Source of the DNA: Marinobacter sp. SS13-12
Lineage (GTDB): Bacteria > Pseudomonadota > Gammaproteobacteria > Pseudomonadales > Oleiphilaceae
Length of the DNA: 64,000 nt
Reading direction: 5' to 3'
Assembly (NCBI RefSeq): GCF_030227115.1
Contig: NZ_JASSUA010000004.1
Coordinates: 233,152-297,151, forward strand
Part shown: piece by piece, positions 17,740-27,244 of the stretch
How positions within the stretch are numbered: position 1 is the first letter of the stretch
Layout: the number at the start of each line of letters is the position of its first letter
The notes under the pieces: generated by a model
The model's input: the letters and a program-made list of their open reading frames with translations, nothing else
The model's database searches: none
What the model was told of the DNA's origin: nothing
Made by a program: the position numbers and the translations under genes

Positions 17740-18491
17740 AGTTCCGCCCCCTTTACTTGCCACTTACTGAAATGTGATTCCAGCATCGACAGAAGCCAGT
17801 TAACGGTCAAAACCGTCAACAGCGCCATAAGAATGCCAAGATAGACATGGCCGGTATCAAACATGGTGCGATGGTATGCAATCATGTAACCGAGCCCCCC
17901 GAACGAGGCAAGCATTTCACTCACCACCACGCTGATCATGATCAACGCTGTACCAATGCGCAGGCCGGAGATAACCGATGGCAAAGCCAGACGTAAAACG
18001 ACGCGATAAAAAATCTGTAGTCTGTTCGCCCCCATAGCTCTGGCCATGGTGACGTAGTTCTGATCCACCTGACGCACACCCGACAGCGTGTTCAGTGCTA
18101 TCGGGAAAAAGCCGGCTATAACCCCGAACAAAACCTTGGATTCAGGCCCCATACCAACCCATGCGATAAAAAGTGGGTAAAGGATGATGGCGGGCACCGC
18201 AAACAGCGACCCCAATATGGCTGACGCTGCCATGGAAGCTGCCCTGAGGGTGCCAAAGAAAGCTCCAATGACAATCCCCAGTGGCCAGGCGATGACTATA
18301 GCGGCCGCGATCTCAGCGGCGGTCAGGGCAAACGCGTCGAGAAAACGGGAGCCGTCGGACTGCCAGGCGGCCCACAATCCTGACGGTGGAGGCAGCTGCA
18401 TGGGCTTTACCCACTCCATGGCCGTTACCAGAAACCACAACGCAATCAGACCCAGGATGATCCCATAGCGTATCAGGGCTGGTTTGCTCAC
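17736..18491 (-). CDS. ABC transporter permease
   Basis: A 251-residue SsuC/TauC-type permease with about six hydrophobic segments and the ATPase-contact region MARAMGANRLQIFYRVVLR. It overlaps both neighbours by 4 bp. One of two permeases of the importer dedicated to the hydantoinase operon. Confidence 0.88.
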   Translation of the reverse strand: MSKPALIRYGIILGLIALWFLVTAMEWVKPMQLPPPSGLWAAWQSDGSRFLDAFALTAAEIAAAIVIAWPLGIVIGAFFGTLRAASMAASAILGSLFAVPAIILYPLFIAWVGMGPESKVLFGVIAGFFPIALNTLSGVRQVDQNYVTMARAMGANRLQIFYRVVLRLALPSVISGLRIGTALIMISVVVSEMLASFGGLGYMIAYHRTMFDTGHVYLGILMALLTVLTVNWLLSMLESHFSKWQVKGAEL

Positions 18492-19261
18492 GCTTCAGCC
18501 CCTTCCTGAATCAGCTTCCAGATCCGGTTACGAGCCTGCCCGAACACCTCACTGCTGATCATTTCAAACGTCCGTGGGCGTGGCAGATCCACCGGAATTA
18601 CGTCAACAATACGACCGGGCTTGCTGCCCATCACCAATACCGTGTCGGACAGATAAATCGCCTCGGTCAACCCATGGGTGATGAACAGAATGGTTTTGCG
18701 AGTTTCCTGCCAGATCCACAACAGCTCTTCCCCCATTTTGAAACGGGTCTGCTCATCAAGTGCCGCAAATGGCTCATCCATCAGCAGAATGCGGGGGTCG
18801 CGAACCAATCCACGAGCAATGGCAACCCGCTGGCGCATGCCGCCAGAGAGCTCTGCCGGGCGGTGGTTGATGAAGTCACCCAAACCCACAAGCTTTAGCA
18901 GGTCGCGAGCCCTGCGCTGACTCTCATCTCTGTCGGCACCACAAAGCGAGAGTGGAAAAGCCACGTTTTCTTCAGCGGTGAGCCAGGGCAGTAATGTGGC
19001 ATCCTGAAACATCACGCCGGTCTTTTCCGGCAATGGCCCACGCACTTCAACACCATCGATTAACACCTGTCCGGAGGTAGGTTCAAGCAGGCCGGTCAAC
19101 AGCTGAAGCAGGGTCGACTTACCGCAGCCACTCGGGCCGACAATGCTGACGAAGCCACCTTCCTCGATAGCAAAGCTGAGTTTGTCCAGGGCATGAAAGT
19201 CACCCTCACGGGTGGAGTACATCTTGCTCAGATTCTCGACTCTGATAATTTCACTGCTCAT
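18488..19261 (-). CDS. ABC transporter ATP-binding protein (nitrate/sulfonate/taurine type)
   Basis: A 257-residue ATPase with Walker A GPSGCGKST, signature LSGGMRQR, Walker B RILLMDEPFAALD and H-loop FITHGLTEA. It sits between and overlaps its two permease genes by 4 bp on each side. Clear relative of the ATPase at 6950-7744; both end in a conserved DLPRPR segment. Confidence 0.92.
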   Translation of the reverse strand: MSSEIIRVENLSKMYSTREGDFHALDKLSFAIEEGGFVSIVGPSGCGKSTLLQLLTGLLEPTSGQVLIDGVEVRGPLPEKTGVMFQDATLLPWLTAEENVAFPLSLCGADRDESQRRARDLLKLVGLGDFINHRPAELSGGMRQRVAIARGLVRDPRILLMDEPFAALDEQTRFKMGEELLWIWQETRKTILFITHGLTEAIYLSDTVLVMGSKPGRIVDVIPVDLPRPRTFEMISSEVFGQARNRIWKLIQEGAEA

Positions 19262-20013
19262 GCCTGGTAACCCCCCGCGGCGCGATGTTCGCAGTAACGC
19301 ATAACCTCATTGATTATGATGGTCAGCGCAGAGACCAGCAGAATGCCCGCCAGTAACAGGTCGAGTTGAAACCCCTCCCCCCAGGAAAACAGTCGTCGAC
19401 CAATACCGGCGCGGCTTGCATCCATTTCTGCCAGCAACACACCAATGATGTTAAAGATCATTCCCAGCCGGAGACCCGTCATCACCACTGGCAACATAGC
19501 GGGGAGATAAACTCGCAAATAGATCTGTCGGGGCGTGGCGCCGAATACCCTGGCTACCGTTACGTATTCGCGCGGCACGCTGTGAACTGCAGCGGTCGTC
19601 GTTACAACAATGACGAACAAAGCGTGGGTAATACCAAAAACGACTTTTTCCAGGAAGCCGATACCCAGCACAAGCATGAAGATTGGCAGAAAGATGGATT
19701 GCGGGACTGCCATCATGAAGTGAAACATCGGGCTTAGAATCTGCCCCAGATAAAGTTTCTCTCCAAGCAAAAAACCAATAGAAATACCTAAAGGGGCGGC
19801 AATGATAAATGCCACGCCCACTTCCAGCCCGGTTATACCCAGATCCATCAGGAATTCCCGCTGTGTCAGCAAGTCTCCCAGCACTCCCAGAACCGTAAGG
19901 AAGGAGGGCAGCAGTCTTGGATCAACAAGCTCCAGCCGACTGGTCGCCTCCCAGACTACGGCAAGCAGGAGGAAGAAGCCGGCCTGAGCTCCGAGCAACA
20001 CGGACAAACGCAT
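19258..20013 (-). CDS. ABC transporter permease
   Basis: A 251-residue permease from the ATG at 20013, which follows AAGGTG. The longer frame that would reach 20097 runs into the amidohydrolase gene and is not needed. It has about six hydrophobic segments and VARVFGATPRQIYLRVYLP as ATPase contact. Second transmembrane subunit of the hydantoinase-operon importer. Confidence 0.87.
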   Translation of the reverse strand: MRLSVLLGAQAGFFLLLAVVWEATSRLELVDPRLLPSFLTVLGVLGDLLTQREFLMDLGITGLEVGVAFIIAAPLGISIGFLLGEKLYLGQILSPMFHFMMAVPQSIFLPIFMLVLGIGFLEKVVFGITHALFVIVVTTTAAVHSVPREYVTVARVFGATPRQIYLRVYLPAMLPVVMTGLRLGMIFNIIGVLLAEMDASRAGIGRRLFSWGEGFQLDLLLAGILLVSALTIIINEVMRYCEHRAAGGYQA

Positions 20014-20053
20014 GTGCGCACCTTGGTATTGTTGTCGTAGATCTGACGCAGGA

Positions 20054-20737
20054 CTAACCCTTCTTCGACTGAAAGTGAGCAACGATCTCTTCCACATGCA
20101 TCACATCTGCGTATTTATGATGCAAGTCGAATAGATTCACTTTGTGGGACAGAAGGCTGCGATCGAAACAGGCCTCTTCAGCCATGACCACATGAAAACC
20201 GTATGAGTAGGCATCCACTGCCGACGCGCGGACACAGCCACTGGTGCTCTCGCCACAGACGATCACAGTGTCAATGTTCATTTTCTGAAGGTAAGCGATC
20301 AGAGGCGTGCCAAAGAACGCACTGGCCCGCTCTTTGCCAATAACCAGATCCTCTGGTTGAGGCTGAAAATCCGCATAAATTTCGAAGTCGTCATTGTGGG
20401 ACGCATCCACTGCACGCGACGTTGCACGCACTCCCGCTTGCCGGCGTTCAACCTGAGTGGTGTAGATAAGGGGCACAGAGTGCTCACGCGCCACGGCAAG
20501 TAATTGTCTGGTTGGCTCTATCGCATTCCAGGCATTCTCCCCACAGCTACTCGGGAACTCATTCAGCAGTTCAACCACGGGGCGAGCCCCTCCCCTGTAA
20601 GCTTTGTTATAAAGGTCAATCGCTAGAATCGCGGGGCGCGGACCGATATAGGTATTGCGAATATACGCTTCATAGATGCGAAAAATATCGGGGCTGACGA
20701 TATCCTGCCAGCAATGGTCTTCGAAACTGTGTGGCAT
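20054..20737 (-). CDS. Isochorismatase-fold cysteine amidohydrolase (N-carbamoylsarcosine amidase-like)
   Basis: A 227-residue enzyme with triad D41 (LAIDLYNKAY), K135 (LVIGKERAS) and C168 (STSGCVRASAVDA). N-carbamoylsarcosine amidase has the same family motif and an N-terminal extension as here. In the known creatinine route N-methylhydantoinase (HyuA/HyuB) makes N-carbamoylsarcosine and this family cleaves it to sarcosine, CO2 and NH3; this operon has both steps and an importer, so an N-carbamoyl amino acid amidase is likely. The exact substituent is unknown. GAGGAG precedes the ATG. Confidence 0.86.
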   Translation of the reverse strand: MPHSFEDHCWQDIVSPDIFRIYEAYIRNTYIGPRPAILAIDLYNKAYRGGARPVVELLNEFPSSCGENAWNAIEPTRQLLAVAREHSVPLIYTTQVERRQAGVRATSRAVDASHNDDFEIYADFQPQPEDLVIGKERASAFFGTPLIAYLQKMNIDTVIVCGESTSGCVRASAVDAYSYGFHVVMAEEACFDRSLLSHKVNLFDLHHKYADVMHVEEIVAHFQSKKG

Positions 20738-20795
20738 CGCTACTGACTCTCCTCTGATGACAATTGGCCTGATCTATGTGAGATCATTCCCCAAA

Positions 20796-21746
20796 CTATT
20801 CGGCGCCAATGTCTGCGAACTGATCGGTATAAACCTCAGAGGGAGAAAGTGTTCCGGACCCGGAATCACCGGCAAGGCCAAGAGATGCCTTGAGCCATTC
20901 AGGCTCGATGTGGGCGCGGGTAGCACGGTTCATGATGCCCACTTCGTATTCCAAACGAAGTACCTCGGGGTCTTCCTCACCGGTGAATTCCCGGAGAAAT
21001 TCGATGGAATAGTCACGGTTCTCCTGCATGTAACGGGTCGCGCGATACATTGCCCTCAGGACTCCCTCAACCTGCTCGGGATGGGCGTCAATCATGCTCT
21101 GGGATGCAATCCAGACATCCGGCAGGGTTGGCGGCATATCCGCGGCATAGTCGACAAGGGAGCGACCATCACCGGAAACAATCAATCGGTAGGTCAACGG
21201 CGAGAAGGCCGAAATGGCATCCACCTGATCAGACAACAACGCCGGGATCATCCCGGCGCCACCGACGGGAACCGTTTCAATCTCAATGCCGTATTGATCC
21301 GCTACCCAGAGGGCATAGTAGTCCGTTGTACTGTTCTTACCCGTAATCCCCACCCGGCGGCCATCCAGGTCTTCAGGCTTCTCGATGCCGGAATCGGACT
21401 TCACCATCATGTGCCAGCCATCCGGCCTGGCCGCTCCCACGGCTATCACTTTCTGCTCCACACCACGCTCAATGGCCACGGCCGCGCCCGGGGGGAAATA
21501 GTTGATGATGTCCATGCCGCCAGAGGCAAGAGCCTGCTGCGCCGCACTGCCCCCGCGGAATGCCGTGATTTGAACGTCGACACCTTCATCCGCGTAATAG
21601 CCGAGATCCTCCGCCACATACACCGCGGCATAAGGGCCAAAGTTTGGTACTGACAGCCCGATATCCACCCTCTCTGCGGCATGAAGCGGAGATAATGTAA
21701 TCGCCGAAGAGAAAACTGCGGTCAAAAGTACATTTTTCAAATTCAT
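20796..21746 (-). CDS. ABC transporter substrate-binding protein (NMT1/THI5-like)
   Basis: Periplasmic binding protein of 316 residues, first gene of the hydantoinase operon. The ATG at 21746 follows AAGGAT and gives a clear signal peptide ending in SPLHAAE; the upstream in-frame ATG would only add an unlikely extension. Mature start GLSVPNFGPYAAVYVAEDLGYYADEG and the FRGGSAAQQAL segment match NMT1-like proteins that bind pyrimidines, hydantoins and sulfonates. It should deliver the substrate hydrolysed by HyuAB. Confidence 0.88.
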   Translation of the reverse strand: MNLKNVLLTAVFSSAITLSPLHAAERVDIGLSVPNFGPYAAVYVAEDLGYYADEGVDVQITAFRGGSAAQQALASGGMDIINYFPPGAAVAIERGVEQKVIAVGAARPDGWHMMVKSDSGIEKPEDLDGRRVGITGKNSTTDYYALWVADQYGIEIETVPVGGAGMIPALLSDQVDAISAFSPLTYRLIVSGDGRSLVDYAADMPPTLPDVWIASQSMIDAHPEQVEGVLRAMYRATRYMQENRDYSIEFLREFTGEEDPEVLRLEYEVGIMNRATRAHIEPEWLKASLGLAGDSGSGTLSPSEVYTDQFADIGAE

Positions 21747-21824
21747 GCCCGATATCCTTCTATTTATTGTGGTGAATAAAGGATTGCTGATAAACCTCAC
21801 ATCCAACTTTTATATCACATATCA

Positions 21825-21880
21825 AGATTTATTCTTCAATAATGATATATTTTAATAGTCCAACGAGCGGCGACTGTCAA
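21825..21880 (-). promoter_or_regulatory. Promoter and candidate operator of the hydantoinase operon
   Basis: On the minus strand TTGACA (21875-21880), 17 bp, TATTAA (21852-21857). The dyad AGA-TTTAT-TCT (21825-21835) begins 16 bp beyond the -10, over the expected start of transcription, and continues on the plus strand as TCAATAATGA, as at the SDR promoter. A surrounding TATATCA...TGATATA pair adds further symmetry. Confidence 0.6.
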
Positions 21881-21900
21881 TAATTCAAAAAAATAAATGC

Positions 21901-23082
21901 CTAGACCGCGCCAGCCTGTACCAGTGACTCGATCTCTTCCTGGCTGTAGCCAATGTTGGTTAGAATTTCTCTGGTATGTTCTCCCAATCCGGGTACCGGA
22001 CGCTGGGCCTCATCCCGTGGGCGTGTTTCGTCATCCACCCCATAGCCAACCAGTGGTGTGGCTCGGCTCCCTGTACCGAAGGTGCGAACCATGTCCAGGG
22101 CTTTGACCTGGGGATCGTTCAGCGCTTCCTCGATCGTGTAAATCGGGCCCGCAGGTACGTCATTGGCAACGAGTTCGGTCAGCCAGTACTCACGGGGACG
22201 TCTGGCAAATTCGGCTTGCAACTCGGCCCTGAGCTCATCGTAATGAGCAACCCGGTCAGTCTTTTTGATAAAGCGAGGGTCCTTTTCCAGCTCCGGACGG
22301 CCAACAGTGGCAAGCAGAGCCTTCCAGAATTTCGGGGGCGACGATAAATGAACCGCAAACGACAGACGGTCCTGCCCGACAAACGTGTAGGATTGAGAGA
22401 GGTGGGGGCGTGAGGACTTGTCAGCGACCTTTCCCGATAGCAAATAATCCGCCACCGCCAATGGCTGGAACGCCAGGCTTGCACCCAGCATGCTGACATT
22501 GATTTTCCGGCCCTTGCCGGTTTTCAGTTTCGAAACCAGTGCCCCAAGAATACCGTAGGCGGTATAAATACCCGTCAGTTGGTCCGAAAGCGGTGGTCCC
22601 ACCGGTTCAGGATCTTCAACGTCAGAAAGCTGGCTCCACAGGCCGCTCATCGCCTGGGCTATGGCATCGTATGTTGGTCGATCGCGGTAAGGGCCAACGG
22701 TCCCCATGCCGGTTGCCGCGCAGTACACCACTTCAGGGTTGGTTTTACAGATCTCATCGTACCCAACGCCCAGTTTGTCCAGAATCCCCGGTCTGAAGTT
22801 GTCGAGCACTACATCCACATCCGAAGCCAGGCGAAGGTAAAGTGCCCGCCCTTCCTCGGTTTTGACATTCACCGTGATGCTCTTCTTACCCCGATTGAAT
22901 GCCGCAAATGCCGGATGCACACCGGCATCCTCACCGGCCCAGTTGCGAAACGGGTCCCCGGTTCCCGGCATTTCGACCTTTATGACCTCGGCCCCGAGAT
23001 CGGCAAGCAACATACTTCCAAAAGGTCCGCTGATGACATTTGCCATCTCCAGCACTTTGATTCCAGTAAGCATCGCACTCAT
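21901..23082 (-). CDS. CaiB/BaiF-type (class III) CoA-transferase
   Basis: A 393-residue family III CoA-transferase that moves CoA between carboxylic acids through a mixed anhydride on an Asp. The N-terminal motif is ISGPFGSMLLADLGAEVIKVE; LNRGKKS-like FNRGKKSITVN follows, and the likely catalytic Asp is D167 in PPLSDQLTG, matching the formyl-CoA transferase Asp169 position. Last gene of the second carboxyltransferase/TRAP module, 59 bp after the TRAP large permease. It could activate the imported acid as a CoA thioester, e.g. before lyase or carboxylase action. Substrate unknown. Confidence 0.88.
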   Translation of the reverse strand: MSAMLTGIKVLEMANVISGPFGSMLLADLGAEVIKVEMPGTGDPFRNWAGEDAGVHPAFAAFNRGKKSITVNVKTEEGRALYLRLASDVDVVLDNFRPGILDKLGVGYDEICKTNPEVVYCAATGMGTVGPYRDRPTYDAIAQAMSGLWSQLSDVEDPEPVGPPLSDQLTGIYTAYGILGALVSKLKTGKGRKINVSMLGASLAFQPLAVADYLLSGKVADKSSRPHLSQSYTFVGQDRLSFAVHLSSPPKFWKALLATVGRPELEKDPRFIKKTDRVAHYDELRAELQAEFARRPREYWLTELVANDVPAGPIYTIEEALNDPQVKALDMVRTFGTGSRATPLVGYGVDDETRPRDEAQRPVPGLGEHTREILTNIGYSQEEIESLVQAGAV

Positions 23083-23141
23083 TCAATACCCCTTCTGTCG
23101 TTGCATGCGATCCGGGTGGTACGCAGCAATCTGATCAGTAT

Positions 23142-24455
23142 TTATCGTTTCTGAAACATGAACTCTGGCAAGGCAGTGGCCAGATCCTGAAAGAAAAAGA
23201 CAATAATCATCCCTATTACTGATACCGCTGCCGTAGCAAGGCCAGCTTTGTATAGGTCCATAATCCGGCTTTCAGGAATTGCGCCTTTCAACACAAAAAT
23301 CATGGAGCCAACTGGTGGCGTCATACTCCCAATGGGGAGGGTGATCAGGAACAGGAGGAAAAACCAGACAGGGTCAATGCCAGCCGGCACAATCAAGGTG
23401 GAAAACAGAGGGGCCAGCAATACAATCAATGCCAGTGTGTCAATGAACGTACCCAATACCAGCAGCAAGCCCAGCAGAACGGCTGCCAATACCATGGGTG
23501 GCAAAGACATTTGTTGCAACCAGAGGTTAAGCGACGTTTCTGCGCCACTAAGCGCAAGAATCTGGCCAAACAGCACGGCCCCCATGATCACAATAAATAC
23601 CATCGCCGTCAGCCTGGCAGTCGCAAGCAGAGCGCGGGATAACACAGAACAGTCCAGGCGACCATATAATGCAGCCACCAGCATTGCACCGACTGCCCCC
23701 GTAGCAGCAGCTTCACTGGCTGTCGATATCCCGAAAAGTATGAAACCCAGGACCATGAATATAATCACGCAGAAGGGCAGGCATTTAGCCAACGACAGCC
23801 ATCGCTCTCGCCAACTCGCCCTTTCTACTTCCACCGGGGGAACCAGTGAGGGGTTTAACCTGACCCGAATAAACACGTACAACGCAAACAACACAGCCAG
23901 CAAAACACCCGGAATCAACCCCGCCATCAACAAAGCGCCGACAGATACGTTCGCCAATCCACCGAGAATAACTGCAAGGCCGCTCGGAGGAATGATTGGG
24001 CCGAGCGCACCTCCGGCCAGTACAACGCTGTAACTGATCTGTTGCTCATAGCCTTTTTCGGCAAGCACAGGGTATAAAGTGCGGCCTATGAGAGCCGTAT
24101 CCGCAGACCCAGAGCCACTCAAGGCCGCCAGCCCCGTGCCCCCTCCAATGGCAACGTAAAGGTGCTTCCCCCGCACGCGGCCGATCCACTTCCCCACCAT
24201 ATCAAACAGCAGATCAACGACACGGGACTGGAATAATACTTCACCCATAAGGTAGAACATCGGGATAGCAATCAATGCAAACCCGGAAATCGAATCTACC
24301 ATGCTGCCGGCTACTATATTTAAACCATGGGGGCCAATAAATATCATGACGCCAATGAGATTAACCGCCATCAATGCAAAAGCAACATGAATTCCAGATA
24401 GCATCGTGCCAAGCAGAAGCCCGAACACAAAAAGGAAAATAACATACCACTCCAT
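23142..24455 (-). CDS. dctM: TRAP transporter large permease (DctM)
   Basis: A 437-residue DctM-family subunit, roughly 12 hydrophobic segments, forming the ion-coupled channel of a TRAP transporter. The family stretches GSGSADTALIGRTLYPVLAEKGYE and PPVGSMIFVLKG are present. Works with the DctQ and DctP proteins that precede it in the same direction. Paralogous to 34238-35548. Confidence 0.93.
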   Translation of the reverse strand: MEWYVIFLFVFGLLLGTMLSGIHVAFALMAVNLIGVMIFIGPHGLNIVAGSMVDSISGFALIAIPMFYLMGEVLFQSRVVDLLFDMVGKWIGRVRGKHLYVAIGGGTGLAALSGSGSADTALIGRTLYPVLAEKGYEQQISYSVVLAGGALGPIIPPSGLAVILGGLANVSVGALLMAGLIPGVLLAVLFALYVFIRVRLNPSLVPPVEVERASWRERWLSLAKCLPFCVIIFMVLGFILFGISTASEAAATGAVGAMLVAALYGRLDCSVLSRALLATARLTAMVFIVIMGAVLFGQILALSGAETSLNLWLQQMSLPPMVLAAVLLGLLLVLGTFIDTLALIVLLAPLFSTLIVPAGIDPVWFFLLFLITLPIGSMTPPVGSMIFVLKGAIPESRIMDLYKAGLATAAVSVIGMIIVFFFQDLATALPEFMFQKR

Positions 24456-24502
24456 GACGCATACCCCAGAAATTAATTGTTTTTATACTGTAATACTTAG
24501 AT

Positions 24503-25027
24503 TTAAACCTGGGCGTCTATCTGCTCTTGTCGACGCTCGGCAATCTTTCTGAATATCGTAAAGATGAACTCAAACGCCATGGCAAGAAAACCTATTGGCA
24601 TTACTATCCAGAGCATCCAGTTAGGGACGGGCACCGCAGCCGGTGAAACGTTTCCAAAAAGGTACTGATTCCAGGTCGCCGAGGCGGACAGCCAGAACAA
24701 AATAAGACAGATGACAGCAGAAAACGCGATATTAAAATACTCAAGCCTGTTCCCAAGGTGGTCAGGGAGCACAAGATGAAGTAAATCAACACGAATGTGT
24801 CCTTCCTCCCTTGTCAGCCAACCACCAGCAAGGAATGTAATATAAACCAGTGCATATTGGGTAAAATCAAATAACCATTCGAGGTTATAACCCAGGTATT
24901 TCCTCATTAGAACATTTGCAGTGATCGTTACAGCCATCAGAAAAACAAGTGAAGCGGCAATAATGTTCAAACCGAAAATAAGACCGCTGTAATAACGAAA
25001 TATTGTTTTTTTAATTGATGGTGCCAT
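24503..25027 (-). CDS. dctQ: TRAP transporter small permease (DctQ)
   Basis: A membrane protein of about 174 residues with four hydrophobic helices and the DctQ signature WLTREEGHIRVDLL in the second half. I use the ATG giving MAPSIKK (GGGGAG upstream). Scaffolds the large permease. Confidence 0.88.
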   Translation of the reverse strand: MAPSIKKTIFRYYSGLIFGLNIIAASLVFLMAVTITANVLMRKYLGYNLEWLFDFTQYALVYITFLAGGWLTREEGHIRVDLLHLVLPDHLGNRLEYFNIAFSAVICLILFWLSASATWNQYLFGNVSPAAVPVPNWMLWIVMPIGFLAMAFEFIFTIFRKIAERRQEQIDAQV

Positions 25028-25055
25028 GAAACATTTGCTCCCCATGCCAGGACCG

Positions 25056-25106
25056 GGTTGCCGGTGATGAAATAACCAAACGGTGATTTCGCCACCACCA
25101 GCAACC
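25056..25106 (-). other. Strong mRNA hairpin between dctP and dctQ
   Basis: In the minus-strand transcript, arms at 25106-25093 and 25069-25056 pair over 14 bp, with two G-U wobbles and a 23-nt loop. There is no T tract, so it is more likely a 3' stabiliser/attenuator that lets the binding protein be made in excess over the permeases than a full terminator. The rest of 25028-25197 shows nothing else. Confidence 0.6.
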
Positions 25107-25197
25107 GGGACCGGAACGGTTTCTCAGCTTTTATCCGATAACCCACGCAGACACCGGCTGACCGGAAACCAAACGCGGGCGACCCATCCGATACGCC

Positions 25198-26229
25198 CTA
25201 CCCTTCTGAGCGATCCCTCACACACTCAAGGGCTTTCATGATTTTTGGTCCATGCTCAGGATCGGCATCGAGAACATAATTTTTGGCAATACCATCGTAA
25301 TAGAAGCTCTCAAAAGACTTCCGTGCATCCCCCTTGAGCTCGGCAACTTCTACACCCGCAGCCGGGAGTTGTTCCATGCCTTTCTTGTCGCGCTCGATCC
25401 CTGCCTCCCTGCGCTCAACCTGAGTTTCTTCAATCGCCTGTCGGATAATTTTCTGCACATCATCATCAAGCTCGCTCCAGCTATCCTTGTTGACAAAAAG
25501 TGCGTAAACAACTTCTCCCAGTGCAGGCTCTATTGCATAAGACATCACCTCATCCCAGCTCAACTTCTCCAGTGTGCCGAGGGCTCCGGAACCGTTAAAC
25601 GCTCCGTCTATCATTCCCCGTTGCGCTGCGGTATAGGTTTCCGCTGATGAAACCCTGACTGACGAAGCTTTCATGCCGTGGATAACCGGGTTGTAGAAGT
25701 CGGTCCCCCGAATCCTGAACCCTTCCAACGCGCCACCTTCTTCATTTATTGCTTTGGCCATATAAAGCCGGTAACCATGACCAGTCGGGAATTGCGCCAG
25801 ATAGGAGACATTGCTTTTGGCAAGGTATGCGTCATTGACCGCCTTGGTAAGGCCACACTCGCGGCGAACCTGGGCCGAGCCCTCCGCAAGATCCAGCCCC
25901 ATTCCCACTTTCACTGAGTCTGCGTGGTACGCGGTATGCGTAAACAACATGTCGAATACCCGGTGTTCTATCGCACCAAACTGCCGAAACGCCGGAACTG
26001 CAGCGGGACCAAAAAATTCGACAGTGACCTCGCCCCCCGACAGCTCCTTTACCTTCTCTGCAAATGGAATTGCCCCCAGGTCAACGCCGTCGTCGGTTCC
26101 TGCGGCCCATGTCGAGAGCATTCGCAGTTTCACTTCCGCCACTGCAACAGGCGCACCCATAACGGCAAATATCGTCAAACCACAGATGAAACTAACGGCA
26201 AGCCTTTTCTTGTTACGATTAGCCTTCAT
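25198..26229 (-). CDS. dctP: TRAP transporter substrate-binding protein (DctP)
   Basis: A 343-residue periplasmic protein with signal peptide (NRKNK basic start, core SFICGLTIFAVMG, cleavage after AVA). The DctP region GFRIRGTDFYNPVIHGMKASSVRVSSAETYTAAQRGMIDG (quoted in parts) contains the conserved Arg that anchors a substrate carboxylate. It therefore binds an organic acid. Paralogue of 36169-37146, which shares the same RIRGT..Y.PVI pattern, so the two bind related acids. Confidence 0.9.
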   Translation of the reverse strand: MKANRNKKRLAVSFICGLTIFAVMGAPVAVAEVKLRMLSTWAAGTDDGVDLGAIPFAEKVKELSGGEVTVEFFGPAAVPAFRQFGAIEHRVFDMLFTHTAYHADSVKVGMGLDLAEGSAQVRRECGLTKAVNDAYLAKSNVSYLAQFPTGHGYRLYMAKAINEEGGALEGFRIRGTDFYNPVIHGMKASSVRVSSAETYTAAQRGMIDGAFNGSGALGTLEKLSWDEVMSYAIEPALGEVVYALFVNKDSWSELDDDVQKIIRQAIEETQVERREAGIERDKKGMEQLPAAGVEVAELKGDARKSFESFYYDGIAKNYVLDADPEHGPKIMKALECVRDRSEG

Positions 26230-26327
26230 TGTTTAATCCCCCGATACTGTTTTATCATTGTTTTTCGGAACATCCGTTGTGTTCAGACACCAACCAGATC
26301 CAGATGCCTGCAAACCTCGGCCGACAG

Positions 26328-27182
26328 CTAGACATCAAGGCCAAAGAATTTTTTTGCGTTCTCAAGCATGATTTTGTTCCGGACTTCCGGCTTGATACCC
26401 AGCTGATCAAACTCCTCCACCCAGCGCTCCACTCCCAGTACCGGCCAGTCGGAGCCAAACATCGCCTTGTCCTGGAGAATCGAGTTAACGTGGTGAACCA
26501 GTTCCGGCGGGAAGTACTTGGGTGCCCAACCGGAAAGGTCGATAAAAAAGTTGCTTTTATGTTGGGCAATCGCGAGGCTTTCGGCAGTCCAGGGCCAGGA
26601 CGGATGCGCACATAGTATTTTCAGTTCCGGAAAGTCCGCGGCGACATCATCGAGATGAATGGGCTGTGTATACTTCAGCTTGTTCCCCATCCCCCCAGGC
26701 GTCCCTGCGCCAGCGCCCGCCATGCCACTGTGAAACATTATCGGCAAACCCAGCCTCTGGGCTTCTTCCCAGAGAGGGTAGAACCGAGTGTCATTAGGGA
26801 AAAACTGCTGGCGCGCGGGGTTGAGTTCGCCAATGCCGTGAAGGCCCAACTCTTCCTTGCAACGGCGAATTTCCTGGAGAGCCAGCTTGCCCAGCCACGG
26901 GTCAATGGCCCCAAATCCGAGGAACACATCAGGGTGTTTCCTGACCGCATTGGCAATATGGTCATTCGGGACCGGTGTAAGGCCTGACACCGAATCATCC
27001 CGTGTGTTAACGAGTACTGCCATCATACGGCGCTCGCGATACTGGTCTGCCAGTTCATCAACGGATACTACCGGCCTCTTACGGCGGAAATACTGCTCCA
27101 TCTGCTTGGCTCGCGCCCCCACTGCCTTGATGGATTCCTCATCACTAAGATGCACATGTACATCGATACCCACGATATCCAT
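26328..27182 (-). CDS. Amidohydrolase-2 family metal-dependent hydrolase/decarboxylase
   Basis: A 284-residue TIM-barrel metalloenzyme of the amidohydrolase-2 (ACMSD-like) group. Metal ligands visible are H9-x-H11 (DVHVHLS), the FHSG histidine, the ILCAHPSWP histidine and the late Asp in FGSDWP. The family includes aromatic acid decarboxylases and lactone or amide hydrolases. The longer frame to 27248 is rejected; the ATG here follows GGAGAGA. It lies between the first carboxyltransferase and its TRAP binding protein, so it probably acts early on the imported acid. Confidence 0.85.
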   Translation of the reverse strand: MDIVGIDVHVHLSDEESIKAVGARAKQMEQYFRRKRPVVSVDELADQYRERRMMAVLVNTRDDSVSGLTPVPNDHIANAVRKHPDVFLGFGAIDPWLGKLALQEIRRCKEELGLHGIGELNPARQQFFPNDTRFYPLWEEAQRLGLPIMFHSGMAGAGAGTPGGMGNKLKYTQPIHLDDVAADFPELKILCAHPSWPWTAESLAIAQHKSNFFIDLSGWAPKYFPPELVHHVNSILQDKAMFGSDWPVLGVERWVEEFDQLGIKPEVRNKIMLENAKKFFGLDV

Positions 27183-27244
27183 TCTTCTCTCCGTTCCAGT
27201 CATGGTTTTATGTTGGTCACCGGCACGCCAGCCGGGCAGATGCA

